NCBI RefSeq assembly: GCF_011064825.1 | Contig: NZ_CP048751.1 | Span: 62,001 to 126,000, forward strand | DNA: 64,000 nt | Source: Brevundimonas mediterranea | GTDB taxonomy: Bacteria; Pseudomonadota; Alphaproteobacteria; Caulobacterales; Caulobacteraceae | Direction: 5' to 3' | Shown: positions 1 to 9,017 of the stretch, piece by piece | Numbering within the stretch: the stretch's first letter is position 1 | Layout: every line of letters starts with the position of its first letter | Translations under genes and position numbers: made by a program | Notes under the pieces: model-generated | What the model was told of the DNA's origin: nothing | The model's database searches: none | What the model saw: only the letters and a program-made list of their open reading frames with translations

Positions 1-1389
1 AGCCCTCAGCTGGCCCGCCCCCAAAGCCAGATCGCCGATCCCGCCCTGGCGGAGCGTGGTCGAGTCGCGATGGGCGAGGTGCGCCAATTGCTGGACGATC
101 TTCGTGCGGAGGAGGCCTTGGCGGCCCAGGAAAGCGAGGAGGCGCGTGATCGCGCCTATACGACCGCACGGATCGTCGTCGGCGGTGTCGGCCTGGCGGC
201 GCTGGGGTTCGGGACGAGCCTGGGTCTTTGGGCCGTCCGCGCCTCGGCGCGACGTGAACGCGAAGCCGTGGCCTTCGCCAAGGCCAAGACGCGAACCCTG
301 GCCGTCGTCAGCCACGAGATCCGCACGCCGCTGAACGGCATGCTGGGCATGTTGCAGGCCATGGCGGCCGAGCCGATGGCGGCGACCCAGAAGGAACGGC
401 TCGAGGTCGCGCTTGAATCGGGAGAAACCCTGACGGCCCTGCTCAACGATCTGCTGGACGCGTCGAAGATCGAGGCAGGACGCCTGGAGTTGCTGGAGGC
501 CGATTTCGACCTGACGCGTCTGCTCGCGCGCATGGAGACCGCCTTCGGCGAGACGGCGCGCAAGAAGGGCGTGCCGCTGCGGATCGACATCGCGCCCGAA
601 GCGGCGGGCGACTGGATCGGGGACAAGGTGCGGATCGGCCAGATCCTGGCCAATCTGATCTCGAACGCCGTGAAGTTCACCGATCAGGGCGAAGTGGCCT
701 TGTCCGTCGACGTCCCGAGCGCAGGCCTGCTTCGGATCGCCGTGCGTGACAGCGGCATGGGCATGAATGAAGCCACCCTGGGCCGCCTGTTCTCACCCTA
801 TGCGCAGGCCAGCGCCGAAACCGCGCATACGCACGGCGGCACCGGCCTGGGCCTGGCGATCTCGCGCTCGCTGGCGCGGATGATGGGGGGCGACATCACC
901 GTGACCAGCGCGGTCGGTCAGGGCTCCTGCTTCACCCTGGAGCTTCCGCTGCAACGCGGGCGTTCGGCCACGACCGAGCCCGAGAGCGCAAGAAGCCTGG
1001 CCGACCTGCACGTCCTGGCGGCCGACGACAACGCCGTGAATCGCCAGGTTCTGTCCGCCATCCTGCCCAGTCTGGGCGTCGAGCTGACGGTGGTCGAAAA
1101 CGGCGACCAGGCTGTGGCCGCCTGGCGTGAGGGCGCCTATGATCTGGTGCTGCTGGACCTGCGCATGCCGCTCTGCGACGGCTTCGAGGCCGCCCGCCGG
1201 ATTCGCGCCGAAGAGACGCCCGGCCAGCGCACGCCCCTGATCCTGTTGTCCGGCGACGTCTCCGCGTCGGTGCGCCAACAGGGCCGCGAGGCCGGTCTGG
1301 ACGGCTTCGTCGCCAAGCCGCTGGACATCCATATGCTGATCGAGGCGATGAGCGCCGCCCTTCCCCCCGCGCATCCTCTGGCCGCCTGA
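1..1389 (+). CDS. Hybrid sensor histidine kinase/response regulator (5' end outside window)
   Basis: The frame is already open at base 1, so the N-terminus is missing; the first ATG inside the window is at 70, but nothing marks it as the true start. Counting from that ATG, a membrane helix lies near residues 33-57. It is followed by a HisKA domain with the H-box VVSHEIRTPLNG (His82), a HATPase domain with N-box NLISNAVKFT, and G-boxes DSGMGM and GGTGLGLAIS. A C-terminal receiver has the acidic pair ADDN, phospho-acceptor Asp363 in LLDLRMP and the conserved lysine in VAKPLD. It should autophosphorylate on His and pass the phosphate to its own receiver. The missing part probably holds the sensor, so the signal is unknown. 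The next gene is convergent, so no partner can be inferred. Confidence 0.9.
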   Translation, partial: SPQLARPQSQIADPALAERGRVAMGEVRQLLDDLRAEEALAAQESEEARDRAYTTARIVVGGVGLAALGFGTSLGLWAVRASARREREAVAFAKAKTRTLAVVSHEIRTPLNGMLGMLQAMAAEPMAATQKERLEVALESGETLTALLNDLLDASKIEAGRLELLEADFDLTRLLARMETAFGETARKKGVPLRIDIAPEAAGDWIGDKVRIGQILANLISNAVKFTDQGEVALSVDVPSAGLLRIAVRDSGMGMNEATLGRLFSPYAQASAETAHTHGGTGLGLAISRSLARMMGGDITVTSAVGQGSCFTLELPLQRGRSATTEPESARSLADLHVLAADDNAVNRQVLSAILPSLGVELTVVENGDQAVAAWREGAYDLVLLDLRMPLCDGFEAARRIRAEETPGQRTPLILLSGDVSASVRQQGREAGLDGFVAKPLDIHMLIEAMSAALPPAHPLAA

Positions 1390-1403
1390 CTCCAGCGCCC
1401 TGA

Positions 1404-4025
1404 TCAGAACCGTTTCGTCAGGCCCAGGCTGAACACCCGTCCACGCGGATCGGCGACGACCGGGTCGTAGCCGAAGGCGTACTGGGCCAGAGGCGGCGCC
1501 TTGTCCGCCAGATTGACCAAGCCCAGGGCCAGGTCGAGATCGAGGCCGAGCGTGCGGGTGTAGAGCAGATCGACGGTGGTCTGGCTGGCGATGGTGGTGT
1601 CGTTGATCCCGCTGCGGTCATTACGATAACCGGCTGTGTAGTGGACCAGGCCGGTCAGGGCATGACCGCCGCCGCTCCAGGACAGGGCGAACTCGCCGCG
1701 ATTGCGCGGCAGGGACCGGCCGATATTGTTCAGATTGGTCGAGCCCACGCCCGACACCTGGGCCGCGCCGTCGCTGAGCCGGATGTCGTAACGGTCCACA
1801 TAGGTCCAGGTCGCCGAGGCCGAGGCCCGACCGCCCCACAGATCGCGACCGTAACGCGCCGCCAGGTCGATCCCCTGCGTCTCGATGGAAGAGGCGTTGA
1901 CGAAATAGAGCTGGACGAAGGTCAAGGCGCCGCCGGCCGAACGGGTGATGCGCGACTGGGCGTCCGTGCCGGTGCGGCCCGCCGCCGTATCGGCCGCCGC
2001 CTGATCGATGATCGCCTGGGCCGACTCCTTGACCACCTGGTCGGCATAGTCGAAGCGCCAGGCGTCCAGGCCCAGTTCCAGCCCCTTGATCGGACGCCAC
2101 AGGGCGCCGAAGGTCAGGCTCTCGGACTTTTCGGGTTTCAGGTCGGCGTCGCCCGAGGTCAGGGTGTTGACGAAGACGAACGCCCCCCGATCGAACACCG
2201 ACGGCTGAGAGGCCTGGGCGCCGGACTGGGCGTAGACGGACGGGGCGCGGAACCCCTGCCCCCACGAGGCGCGCAGCGCCAGGGCGTCGGTCACGTCCCA
2301 GCGGACCGCCGCCTTGGGGCTGAACCGCCCCTGATCGCCGTCATAGGACTCATAACGCCCGGCCAGTTGCGCCTCGATCCGGTCGCCCAGGTGGATGCGA
2401 GCCTCGGCGAAGCCGGCCAGGGTTTGCTGGTCGCCCTCGAAGTCGGGCGAGAACCCGGCGGTCAGCAGTTCGCCGGCGTTGACCAGATCGCTCCAGTCGT
2501 GACGGAAGGCGCTGCGGCGATACTGGGCGCCCAGGGCCACATCGACCCGCCCCCCGGCCCAGGCCAGGGCCTGACCGCCGGTCGAGGCGTCGGCCGTGGT
2601 CAGGCTGGACGCGCCGCGCAGACCGGTTGAGCCGGTCAGGCTGTCGATCAGTTCGGCGCTGTTGGCCGTGCCGGTCCCGAGATAGGCGCTGCCGAAGGGA
2701 TTGAAATACTGACAGGCGCCGACGCCCGGCGACCCCGTCGCCGCATCGCAGCCGGCGCCGCCCAGACCATTCAGGGCGTTCCGCAGCGCGCTGCCGATCA
2801 CGTCCGGCTTGTCATAGGCGACATGCTGGCGGCTGGCGGTCGCGGCCAGGCTCCAGGTCCAGCCGCCGGCGAAGTCACCGTCCAGACCGGCCGCCAGTCG
2901 CCATGTCTCATACTCGAACACGGCGGTCGAAGCCCCGGCCTCTGCGCCCAGAAGCCGGCCCCGGAACAGGACGTCCTCGCTGAACGGATTGTCGGGGTGC
3001 GAGGCCGGCACGGTCAGGGACTGGGCCAGGATGGGCAGCGACGGCGTCTGGCGGGCGCGGGTTTCGGAGGTTGACCAGGCCGCCTGAAGCGACAGGCTCA
3101 TGTCCCCGACCGGACGGCGATAGTCGGCGAAGACCTGGGTGCGCGTCTCCTCCGGCGTCAGGTCGAAGAAGTCGGAATAGTCGAGGCGGCAGAAGGCGTC
3201 GCCGGCGCTGTTGCGATAGGCGGCGTCGAAGGCGGGATTGTCGCAGGCCGGGTCCGGCGCATAGCCCCCCGTGCCGGGCCGGTAATAGGAGCCCGGCTGA
3301 CCGTAGCTGGTCACGGCGGTCCAGGACGCGCGGCCGTAACGGTCCGCCTGGGTGAAGTCGCGCTCGTCGGTGCTGAGCGCCGACCGGTGGAAATGCGAGG
3401 CCGCCAGGGTCAGGTCGCCGCCCAGCAGCGCAAGACCGCCGACGGCCTGGATCACGCTCTCTTCCGATCCGTCGGCCACGGCGTATTTGGCGCTGATCTC
3501 GGGCTCCGCCACATTGTGACGGGTGATGAAATTGACCACCCCGGCCACGGCGTCCGAGCCATAGACGGCCGAGGCGCCGTCCCTGGCCACCTCGACCCGC
3601 TGCAGGGCGATCATGGGAACGAGCGAATTGATGTCGACGAAGGCCGAGCCGTCGGTCGCCACCACGGCGCTGGTCGTCCAGCGCTGGCCGTCGACCAGGA
3701 CCAGGGTCGAACCCAGGCCGAGATTGCGCAGATTGAACTGGGCCGTGCCCGAGCTCTGCGGCTGGTTCAGCTGATCCACCTGGGCCTCGGAGCCCGAGTT
3801 GGCGGTGATCAGGCGGACCAGTTGCGAAGCGTCGGCGGCGCCGGCGGCCGCGATGACGTTCCGCTCCAAAGTCTCGACCGGCGCGATCCGGTCGCCGCCG
3901 GCGATGCGCGATCCGGTGACGACGATATCGTCCACGCGCGACGGCCCCTCCTGCGCCTGAACCGCACACACGCCCGCCAGCCAGGCGACCGAAGCCGTCG
4001 CCATCAGGATTTTACGCCGCGCCAT
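1404..4025 (-). CDS. TonB-dependent outer membrane receptor
   Basis: An 873-residue outer membrane receptor. It has a signal peptide ending near AVQAQ, the conserved N-terminal strand VDDIVVTGSRI, a plug domain with LRNLGLGSTLVLVDGQR and VEVARDGASAVYGSDAVAGVVNF, a long beta-barrel with FRAPSVYAQSG, and a terminal aromatic (KRF) as expected for BAM insertion. It imports a scarce ligand using TonB energy; the ligand cannot be read from sequence. The frame can be extended to a TTG at 4040. I chose the ATG at 4025 because GGGGAG lies just upstream and the signal peptide then begins MARRKIL. It is divergent from a sugar-type ABC ATPase, and the two share a control region containing two palindromes, so a carbohydrate ligand is possible but unproven. 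Confidence 0.92.
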   Translation of the reverse strand: MARRKILMATASVAWLAGVCAVQAQEGPSRVDDIVVTGSRIAGGDRIAPVETLERNVIAAAGAADASQLVRLITANSGSEAQVDQLNQPQSSGTAQFNLRNLGLGSTLVLVDGQRWTTSAVVATDGSAFVDINSLVPMIALQRVEVARDGASAVYGSDAVAGVVNFITRHNVAEPEISAKYAVADGSEESVIQAVGGLALLGGDLTLAASHFHRSALSTDERDFTQADRYGRASWTAVTSYGQPGSYYRPGTGGYAPDPACDNPAFDAAYRNSAGDAFCRLDYSDFFDLTPEETRTQVFADYRRPVGDMSLSLQAAWSTSETRARQTPSLPILAQSLTVPASHPDNPFSEDVLFRGRLLGAEAGASTAVFEYETWRLAAGLDGDFAGGWTWSLAATASRQHVAYDKPDVIGSALRNALNGLGGAGCDAATGSPGVGACQYFNPFGSAYLGTGTANSAELIDSLTGSTGLRGASSLTTADASTGGQALAWAGGRVDVALGAQYRRSAFRHDWSDLVNAGELLTAGFSPDFEGDQQTLAGFAEARIHLGDRIEAQLAGRYESYDGDQGRFSPKAAVRWDVTDALALRASWGQGFRAPSVYAQSGAQASQPSVFDRGAFVFVNTLTSGDADLKPEKSESLTFGALWRPIKGLELGLDAWRFDYADQVVKESAQAIIDQAAADTAAGRTGTDAQSRITRSAGGALTFVQLYFVNASSIETQGIDLAARYGRDLWGGRASASATWTYVDRYDIRLSDGAAQVSGVGSTNLNNIGRSLPRNRGEFALSWSGGGHALTGLVHYTAGYRNDRSGINDTTIASQTTVDLLYTRTLGLDLDLALGLVNLADKAPPLAQYAFGYDPVVADPRGRVFSLGLTKRF

Positions 4026-4090
4026 GTCTGTGCTCCCCAAAACCGTGACGGCGGCTTCTAGCGAGGGCGTGTATTTTGCGAAAGAGCAAT

Positions 4091-4106
4091 TTTGCAGATT
4101 TGCAAA
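4091..4106. promoter_or_regulatory. Inverted repeat TTTGCA-N4-TGCAAA upstream of the TonB receptor
   Basis: A perfect six-base inverted repeat with a four-base centre (TTTGCAGATTTGCAAA) lies 66 bases before the receptor start, in an AT-richer stretch than its surroundings. It looks like a repressor or activator operator, but I do not recognise the cognate regulator. Confidence 0.45.
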
Positions 4107-4157
4107 TTATCGGTTCTGCATACGCTCTGGAATATCGCGAGCCTTTGATCCGGCGAT

Positions 4158-4169
4158 GTAACCGGTTAC
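4158..4169. promoter_or_regulatory. LacI-type operator-like palindrome
   Basis: GTAACCGGTTAC is a perfect 12-base palindrome centred on CG, and in context it reads TGTAACCGGTTACG. LacI/GalR-family operators are typically palindromes with a central CG and flanking TG/CA. It lies 35 bases upstream of the ABC ATPase start and about 130 bases upstream of the divergent receptor, so it could control either or both. No LacI-family gene is in the window. Confidence 0.55.
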
Positions 4170-4204
4170 GGTAGAGAAAAATGGAAGCAGTTCAGGAAAG
4201 AAGC

Positions 4205-5289
<1,085 letters not shown>

Positions 5290-5293
<4 letters not shown>

Positions 5294-5646
5294 CCGCGCT
5301 TTTCGTCACCGCCGATGAAGGCGCCGGCGATCCAGCTGACCACGCCGGTGACGATGGCCGCCCCGATTCCCGCCCACAGGCCGTCCACGGCGAAGCCGTT
5401 CAGGAACAGGGCGGTCAAGCCGATCATCGCCGCGTTCACGATCAGCAGGAACAGACCCAGGGTGACGACCGTGATCGGGAAGGTCAGCACCACCATGATC
5501 GGCCGCACGATCGCGTTGACCAGGCCCAGAATGATCGCCGCCGCGATCAGCGAGCCGTTATTGGTGAAGTCGACGCCCGGCACGATCTGGGCCGACAGCC
5601 ACAGGCCGGCCATGGTGACGACGGCCTGGATGATGAAACGGATCAT
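5290..5646 (-). CDS. Small four-helix membrane protein, phage-holin-superfamily-IV (YvlD-like) type
   Basis: This 118-residue protein is almost entirely hydrophobic, with four predicted membrane helices. It has the pattern [29 protein letters not shown], shared by the PF04020 family (named after mycobacterial phage holins but widespread in bacteria without phage). The function of the family is not established; membrane stress or envelope roles have been proposed. It is a single gene convergent with the ABC ATPase, and their stop codons overlap. Nothing phage-like is nearby, so I do not read it as a prophage remnant. Confidence 0.8.
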
Positions 5647-5768
5647 GTTGTCCTCAATGATGTGGAAGCGTCACCATAACGCGGCATGCCGGCAAAGGCT
5701 CCCCCTCGCCCGCCCCGGCTGCTAATCAGGGCGCTGATCCAGACCGCGACACGATACGGAGACCGGCC

Positions 5769-6206
5769 ATGAGCCTTCACGGCGAATACGACCCCGACAA
5801 CATCTTCGCCAAGATCCTGCGCGGCGAGATCCCCTCGGTGAAGGTGTGGGAGGACGACCACGTCCTGGCCTTCATGGACGTGTTTCCCCAGTCGGAAGGC
5901 CATGTCCTGATCATCGCCAAACAGTCGCAGGCGCGGAACCTGCTGGAGGTCGAGCCGGACATCCTGGCCCGGCTGACGGCCGCCCTGCAACGCACGGCCG
6001 TGGCGGTCGAAAGGGCGCTGAAGCCCGACGGGATCGCCGTGATGCAGTTCAACGGCGACGCCGGCGGCCAGACCGTCTTCCACCTGCATTTCCACATCAT
6101 CCCCCGCTGGGCCGACCGGCCGATGAAGGGACACGGCCACGCGCCCATGGCCGAAGCCGCCGCCTTGAGGCCCCTGGCCGACCGGATCGCCGCAGAACTG
6201 GCCTGA
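5769..6206 (+). CDS. HIT family nucleotide hydrolase/transferase
   Basis: A 145-residue histidine-triad protein. The catalytic signature HLHFHIIP is near residues 99-106, with the family start pattern DNIFAKILRGEIPSVKVWEDD and LAFMDVFPQSEGHVLI. HIT proteins of this branch (HINT/Hit) hydrolyse nucleoside phosphoramidates or adenylated compounds in the cytoplasm. The ATG at 5769 has an upstream CGGAGA. It appears to be a single gene upstream of tRNA-Thr. Confidence 0.92.
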   Translation: MSLHGEYDPDNIFAKILRGEIPSVKVWEDDHVLAFMDVFPQSEGHVLIIAKQSQARNLLEVEPDILARLTAALQRTAVAVERALKPDGIAVMQFNGDAGGQTVFHLHFHIIPRWADRPMKGHGHAPMAEAAALRPLADRIAAELA

Positions 6207-6274
6207 GCGTGGCGGATCCGTCTTGCACAGGCGTCAATCCGTCCGCATAAGGCCAGCCAGTCCTCAAGACCGGG

Positions 6275-6350
6275 GCCGGTTTAGCTCAGTTGGTAGAGCG
6301 CCAGTTTTGTAAACTGGATGTCGCGGGTTCGATTCCTGCAACCGGCACCA
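6275..6350 (+). tRNA. tRNA-Thr (anticodon TGT)
   Basis: A complete 76-base cloverleaf with encoded CCA. The acceptor stem pairs GCCGGTT (6275-6281) with AACCGGC (6340-6346), followed by discriminator A and CCA. The D-loop contains TTAGCTCAGTTGGTAGAGC. The anticodon stem CCAGT/ACTGG encloses TTTGTAA, giving anticodon TGT (6308-6310), which reads ACN threonine codons, mainly ACA. The T-arm is GCGGGTTCGATTCCTGC. There is no sign of an integrated element using the 3' end as an attachment site. Confidence 0.97.
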
Positions 6351-6643
6351 TCTCTTCACGACTTGGCCCTGCAGTTTTGCAGGTGGCGCCTTGAGGGCGC
6401 AGCGGATCACAGACCGATATCGAACGGGTGCGCTTTCACAGCGTTTCAGTCGGGAAGGCACGGGCGACCACGCGGTATGGCTTTGACCATAGCCGAGCCC
6501 TGAAGGGTGGCGAGACACCGATCGCGCCGAAACACTCAGGTCGGAACATCCTTGTCCGATACGGCTTAGGTATCTGAAAGCCGCGAAGACACGCCGGGGC
6601 CACGGACGCACGACACTCATCAATCGGCAGGGAAACGCCCTGA
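6351..6643. other. Non-coding gap after tRNA-Thr
   Basis: About 290 bases without a convincing gene. It begins with two small hairpins: CCTGCA-N4-TGCAGG at 6368-6383 and GCGCC-N5-GGCGC at 6386-6400. These could help end the tRNA transcript, although no T-run follows. The promoter of the oxidase cluster should lie in the second half. I see no good FNR box there, only a lone ATCAA half-site at 6619-6623. Confidence 0.5.
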
Positions 6644-7342
6644 ATGCACGCCACTTACTGCGGTCCTGCGCCGCTTCCCGGCGAACTCGCCACGAGCTGG
6701 AATCTGGACCCGATTCTTCTCGCCGCGCTGTTCGCGCTGGGCGTGGGCCTGCGGCGCGACCGGGCCGGACTGGCCGGCGTGGCGGTGTTGGCGATCGCCT
6801 TCGTGTCTCCGCTCTGCGCTCTGTCGGCGGCCCTGTTTTCGGCGCGGGTCGTGCATCACGTCCTGCTCATCGCCGTCGCCGCGCCGCTTCTGGCCTTGGC
6901 GGTCCCGGCGCGACGGCCGGCCGGGATCGTGATTCCCTTCTTGGTCTCGACCGCCGTCCTCTGGATCTGGCACATTCCCGCAGCCTATGACGCCGCCCTG
7001 ACCAATATCCCAGTCTATTGGGTGATGCAGATCTCGCTGCTCGGCAGCGCGGTGCTGTTCTGGCGGGCGGTCCTGGCCGGGGACGGCGCGCCTGTGGATC
7101 GCCTCGGGTTTGTGATCGCCGCCTTCGCCCAGATGGGGCTGCTCGGCGCCCTGCTGACCTTCGCCCCGACGTCCCTCTATGCGGCGCACAGCTTCGCGCC
7201 CCTGGCCTGGGGCATGACCCCGCTTGAGGATCAGGCCCTGGGAGGGCTGATCATGTGGGCGCCGGCGGGGATACCCTACGCGATCGCAACCATCTGGATC
7301 GCGCGCCAAGGCTGGTCGCGACTGAAGGCGACGCGCGCATGA
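6644..7342 (+). CDS. ctaG: CtaG-like (caa3-type) cytochrome oxidase assembly protein
   Basis: A 232-residue polytopic membrane protein of the caa3_CtaG family, with about six to seven helices. Characteristic motifs are HHVLLIAVAAPLLALAVPAR, LWIWHIPAAYDAAL, and AHSFAPLAWGMTPLEDQALGGLIMWAPAG near the C-terminus. In Bacillus, CtaG is needed for an active caa3 oxidase, probably in copper-centre assembly. Here it leads the oxidase cluster, which supports the same role. The ATG at 6644 has AGGGA upstream. It overlaps the next gene by ATGA. It is not the Cox11-type protein that carries the same symbol in Paracoccus. Confidence 0.88.
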   Translation: MHATYCGPAPLPGELATSWNLDPILLAALFALGVGLRRDRAGLAGVAVLAIAFVSPLCALSAALFSARVVHHVLLIAVAAPLLALAVPARRPAGIVIPFLVSTAVLWIWHIPAAYDAALTNIPVYWVMQISLLGSAVLFWRAVLAGDGAPVDRLGFVIAAFAQMGLLGALLTFAPTSLYAAHSFAPLAWGMTPLEDQALGGLIMWAPAGIPYAIATIWIARQGWSRLKATRA

Positions 7343-7851
7343 TCGACTGGCTCGCACCCGCCGTTCCGCTGTTCAAGGCGGCCCATATCGTCGCCCTGGT
7401 GATCTGGTGCGGAGGGCTGCTGGCCCTGCCGTTGATGTTGACGCGCCATGACCCGAACATCTCGATTGAAGACTATCGCGTCGTCCGGAACGCCTCGCAC
7501 CTGACCTATACGATGTGCGTCACGCCGGCGGCCGTCATCGCCGTGATCGCCGGCACCTGGCTGATCTTCCTGCGCGAGGTCTATGTGCCGTGGCTGTTCG
7601 CCAAACTGGCGTTCGTCGCGATGCTGGTGATGGCCCATGGCTGGATTGGCCACACCCTCGCGCGGATCGGCGAAGACCCTGACGAACACACCCCGCCCCG
7701 GGCCTATATCCCGATCGCCCTGGTTCTCTTGCCGATGTTGATGATCCTCACCCTGGTGTTGGCCAAGCCGACGCTGGCCTGGGTCGTCCTGCCGGACTGG
7801 CTGACGGAACCCCGGAGCGGTCAGCTCTTGTTCGACACGCCCAGTCGATAG
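7339..7851 (+). CDS. CopD/HemJ-like integral membrane protein
   Basis: A 170-residue protein with about four membrane helices. N-terminal motifs are FKAAHIVALVIWCGGLLALPLM and HGWIGHTLARIGED, resembling CopD-domain and HemJ-like proteins with conserved histidines in helices. The start ATG overlaps the ctaG stop (ATGA), so translation is probably coupled. Position next to an oxidase suggests a role in haem or copper supply for the enzyme, but this is inference. The last 31 bases overlap a convergent gene. Confidence 0.75.
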   Translation: MIDWLAPAVPLFKAAHIVALVIWCGGLLALPLMLTRHDPNISIEDYRVVRNASHLTYTMCVTPAAVIAVIAGTWLIFLREVYVPWLFAKLAFVAMLVMAHGWIGHTLARIGEDPDEHTPPRAYIPIALVLLPMLMILTLVLAKPTLAWVVLPDWLTEPRSGQLLFDTPSR

Positions 7852-8333
7852 TCGAAGACGAGTTTGCCGCCATGCCAGCCCGTTACCGCCACCACCCCGA
7901 CACACAGGGCCGAGAGCAGGATGCCGTAAGGCAAAACGGCCGTCTCATATCCATAGAGACGATGCCCCCAGTTCGCCCCGAGCAGCGCCAGCAAGGTCAC
8001 CGCGATGATGAAATGGGTCCAGGCCGGAGCCCGCGCCCGGATGCCCGACACCATCAGCAGTTCGGCCGTTCCGGAAACGCCCGCCAACATGCCGAACAGA
8101 AAACCCGTGCCGGCGGACCACAGGGCGGCCCGGGCCCAGAAGCCGTCGCCCGTCCACCAGTACAGGGCGTCCGCGCCCAGGGTGCAGAAGGTCAGGGCCA
8201 CGGGGAAGGCGACGCTCATCGCATGAATCGGGTGACCGAACACCGCGACGCGCGACTCGGTCGCGGAAAATCCGGGCGCGGCCGCAATCGGGTCGATCAG
8301 GGCCTCGGCTTCCTCTTCGATCTTGTCCGTCAT
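7821..8333 (-). CDS. DUF2231 membrane protein on the opposite strand inside the oxidase cluster
   Basis: This 170-residue protein has four to five helices and the DUF2231 hallmarks: GHPIHAMSVAFPVAL near residues 33-47, a later FIIAVTLLALLGANWGHRL and C-terminal GWHGGKLVFDYRLGV. The family is of unknown function and often occurs near c-type cytochromes or oxidases. Its 3' end overlaps the CopD-like gene by 31 bases, and its start is only 21 bases from the divergent start of oxidase subunit II. A transcript running through the oxidase cluster would therefore carry its antisense. The ATG at 8333 is the first methionine before the conserved part, preceded by a weak purine-rich GGGAA. Confidence 0.82.
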   Translation of the reverse strand: MTDKIEEEAEALIDPIAAAPGFSATESRVAVFGHPIHAMSVAFPVALTFCTLGADALYWWTGDGFWARAALWSAGTGFLFGMLAGVSGTAELLMVSGIRARAPAWTHFIIAVTLLALLGANWGHRLYGYETAVLPYGILLSALCVGVVAVTGWHGGKLVFDYRLGVSNKS

Positions 8334-8354
8334 TTCCCGTCCCTGCCGCGTCCC

Positions 8355-9017
8355 ATGGTGGTTCTGACAACGGCGCTGGCGCTGGCGGGTTGCGAGGGGG
8401 CCCTGTCGACCGTCGATCCGGCCGGCCCCGCCGCCCGCACCATCGCCCAGATCTGGTGGGTGATGCTGATGGGGGCCGTCGCCATCTTCGCCCTCGTGAT
8501 GGCCCTGGTCGCGCTGGCGTTCCGGGCGCGCGGCCCCGTTGACGAGACGCGGCACGAGCGCCTGTGGGTGATCAAGCTGGGCATAGCCTTTCCGGTCGTC
8601 GTGCTGCTGGCCCTTCTCGCCTATGGGCTGGCGGCGGGCGAGCGATTGCTGCCCAGGCAGGGCGCGGATGTCGTCCGCGTCGGCGCCGAGGCCCGCCGGT
8701 CCGCCTGGGCCTTCAGCTACGCTGATGTTGCGGGGCTGAGGACCGACCAAGTGCTGCACATTCCCGCCGGGCGGCCCGTCGATGTCGCGATCACCTCCAC
8801 GGACGTGATCCACAGCTTCTGGGCGCCGCGTCTGGCCGGCAAGATCGACGCCATTCCCGGCCATGTGAACATCCTGCGCATCGAGGCCGACGCCCCCGGC
8901 GTCTATGCCGGCCGAAGCGCCGAGTTCAGCGGCGTCGGCTACGACGATTTCGCCTTCACCGTGGTCGCCCACGACCCCGCCTCCTGGGAGCGCTTCGTCC
9001 GAAGCGGCACGCCATGA
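8355..9017 (+). CDS. Haem-copper oxidase subunit II lacking the CuA site (quinol-oxidase type)
   Basis: A 220-residue subunit II. From the ATG at 8355 it starts with a short lipoprotein signal whose lipobox is LALAGC (Cys13). Two membrane helices follow, then a periplasmic cupredoxin domain containing DVIHSFWAPRLAGKIDAIPGH. The usual CuA loop, with two Cys plus His and Met, is replaced by AGRSAEFSGVGYDDF: all ligands are gone, as in E. coli CyoA. The enzyme is therefore expected to take electrons from quinol rather than from cytochrome c. No clear ribosome site precedes 8355; the frame is open further upstream, and a CTG at 8343 would add positive charge. It overlaps subunit I by ATGA. Confidence 0.87.
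   Translation: MVVLTTALALAGCEGALSTVDPAGPAARTIAQIWWVMLMGAVAIFALVMALVALAFRARGPVDETRHERLWVIKLGIAFPVVVLLALLAYGLAAGERLLPRQGADVVRVGAEARRSAWAFSYADVAGLRTDQVLHIPAGRPVDVAITSTDVIHSFWAPRLAGKIDAIPGHVNILRIEADAPGVYAGRSAEFSGVGYDDFAFTVVAHDPASWERFVRSGTP

Noticed and set aside
6264..6350. tRNA-Thr as an integration site for a mobile element
   Set aside because: No repeated copy of the tRNA 3' end and no integrase were seen in the window.
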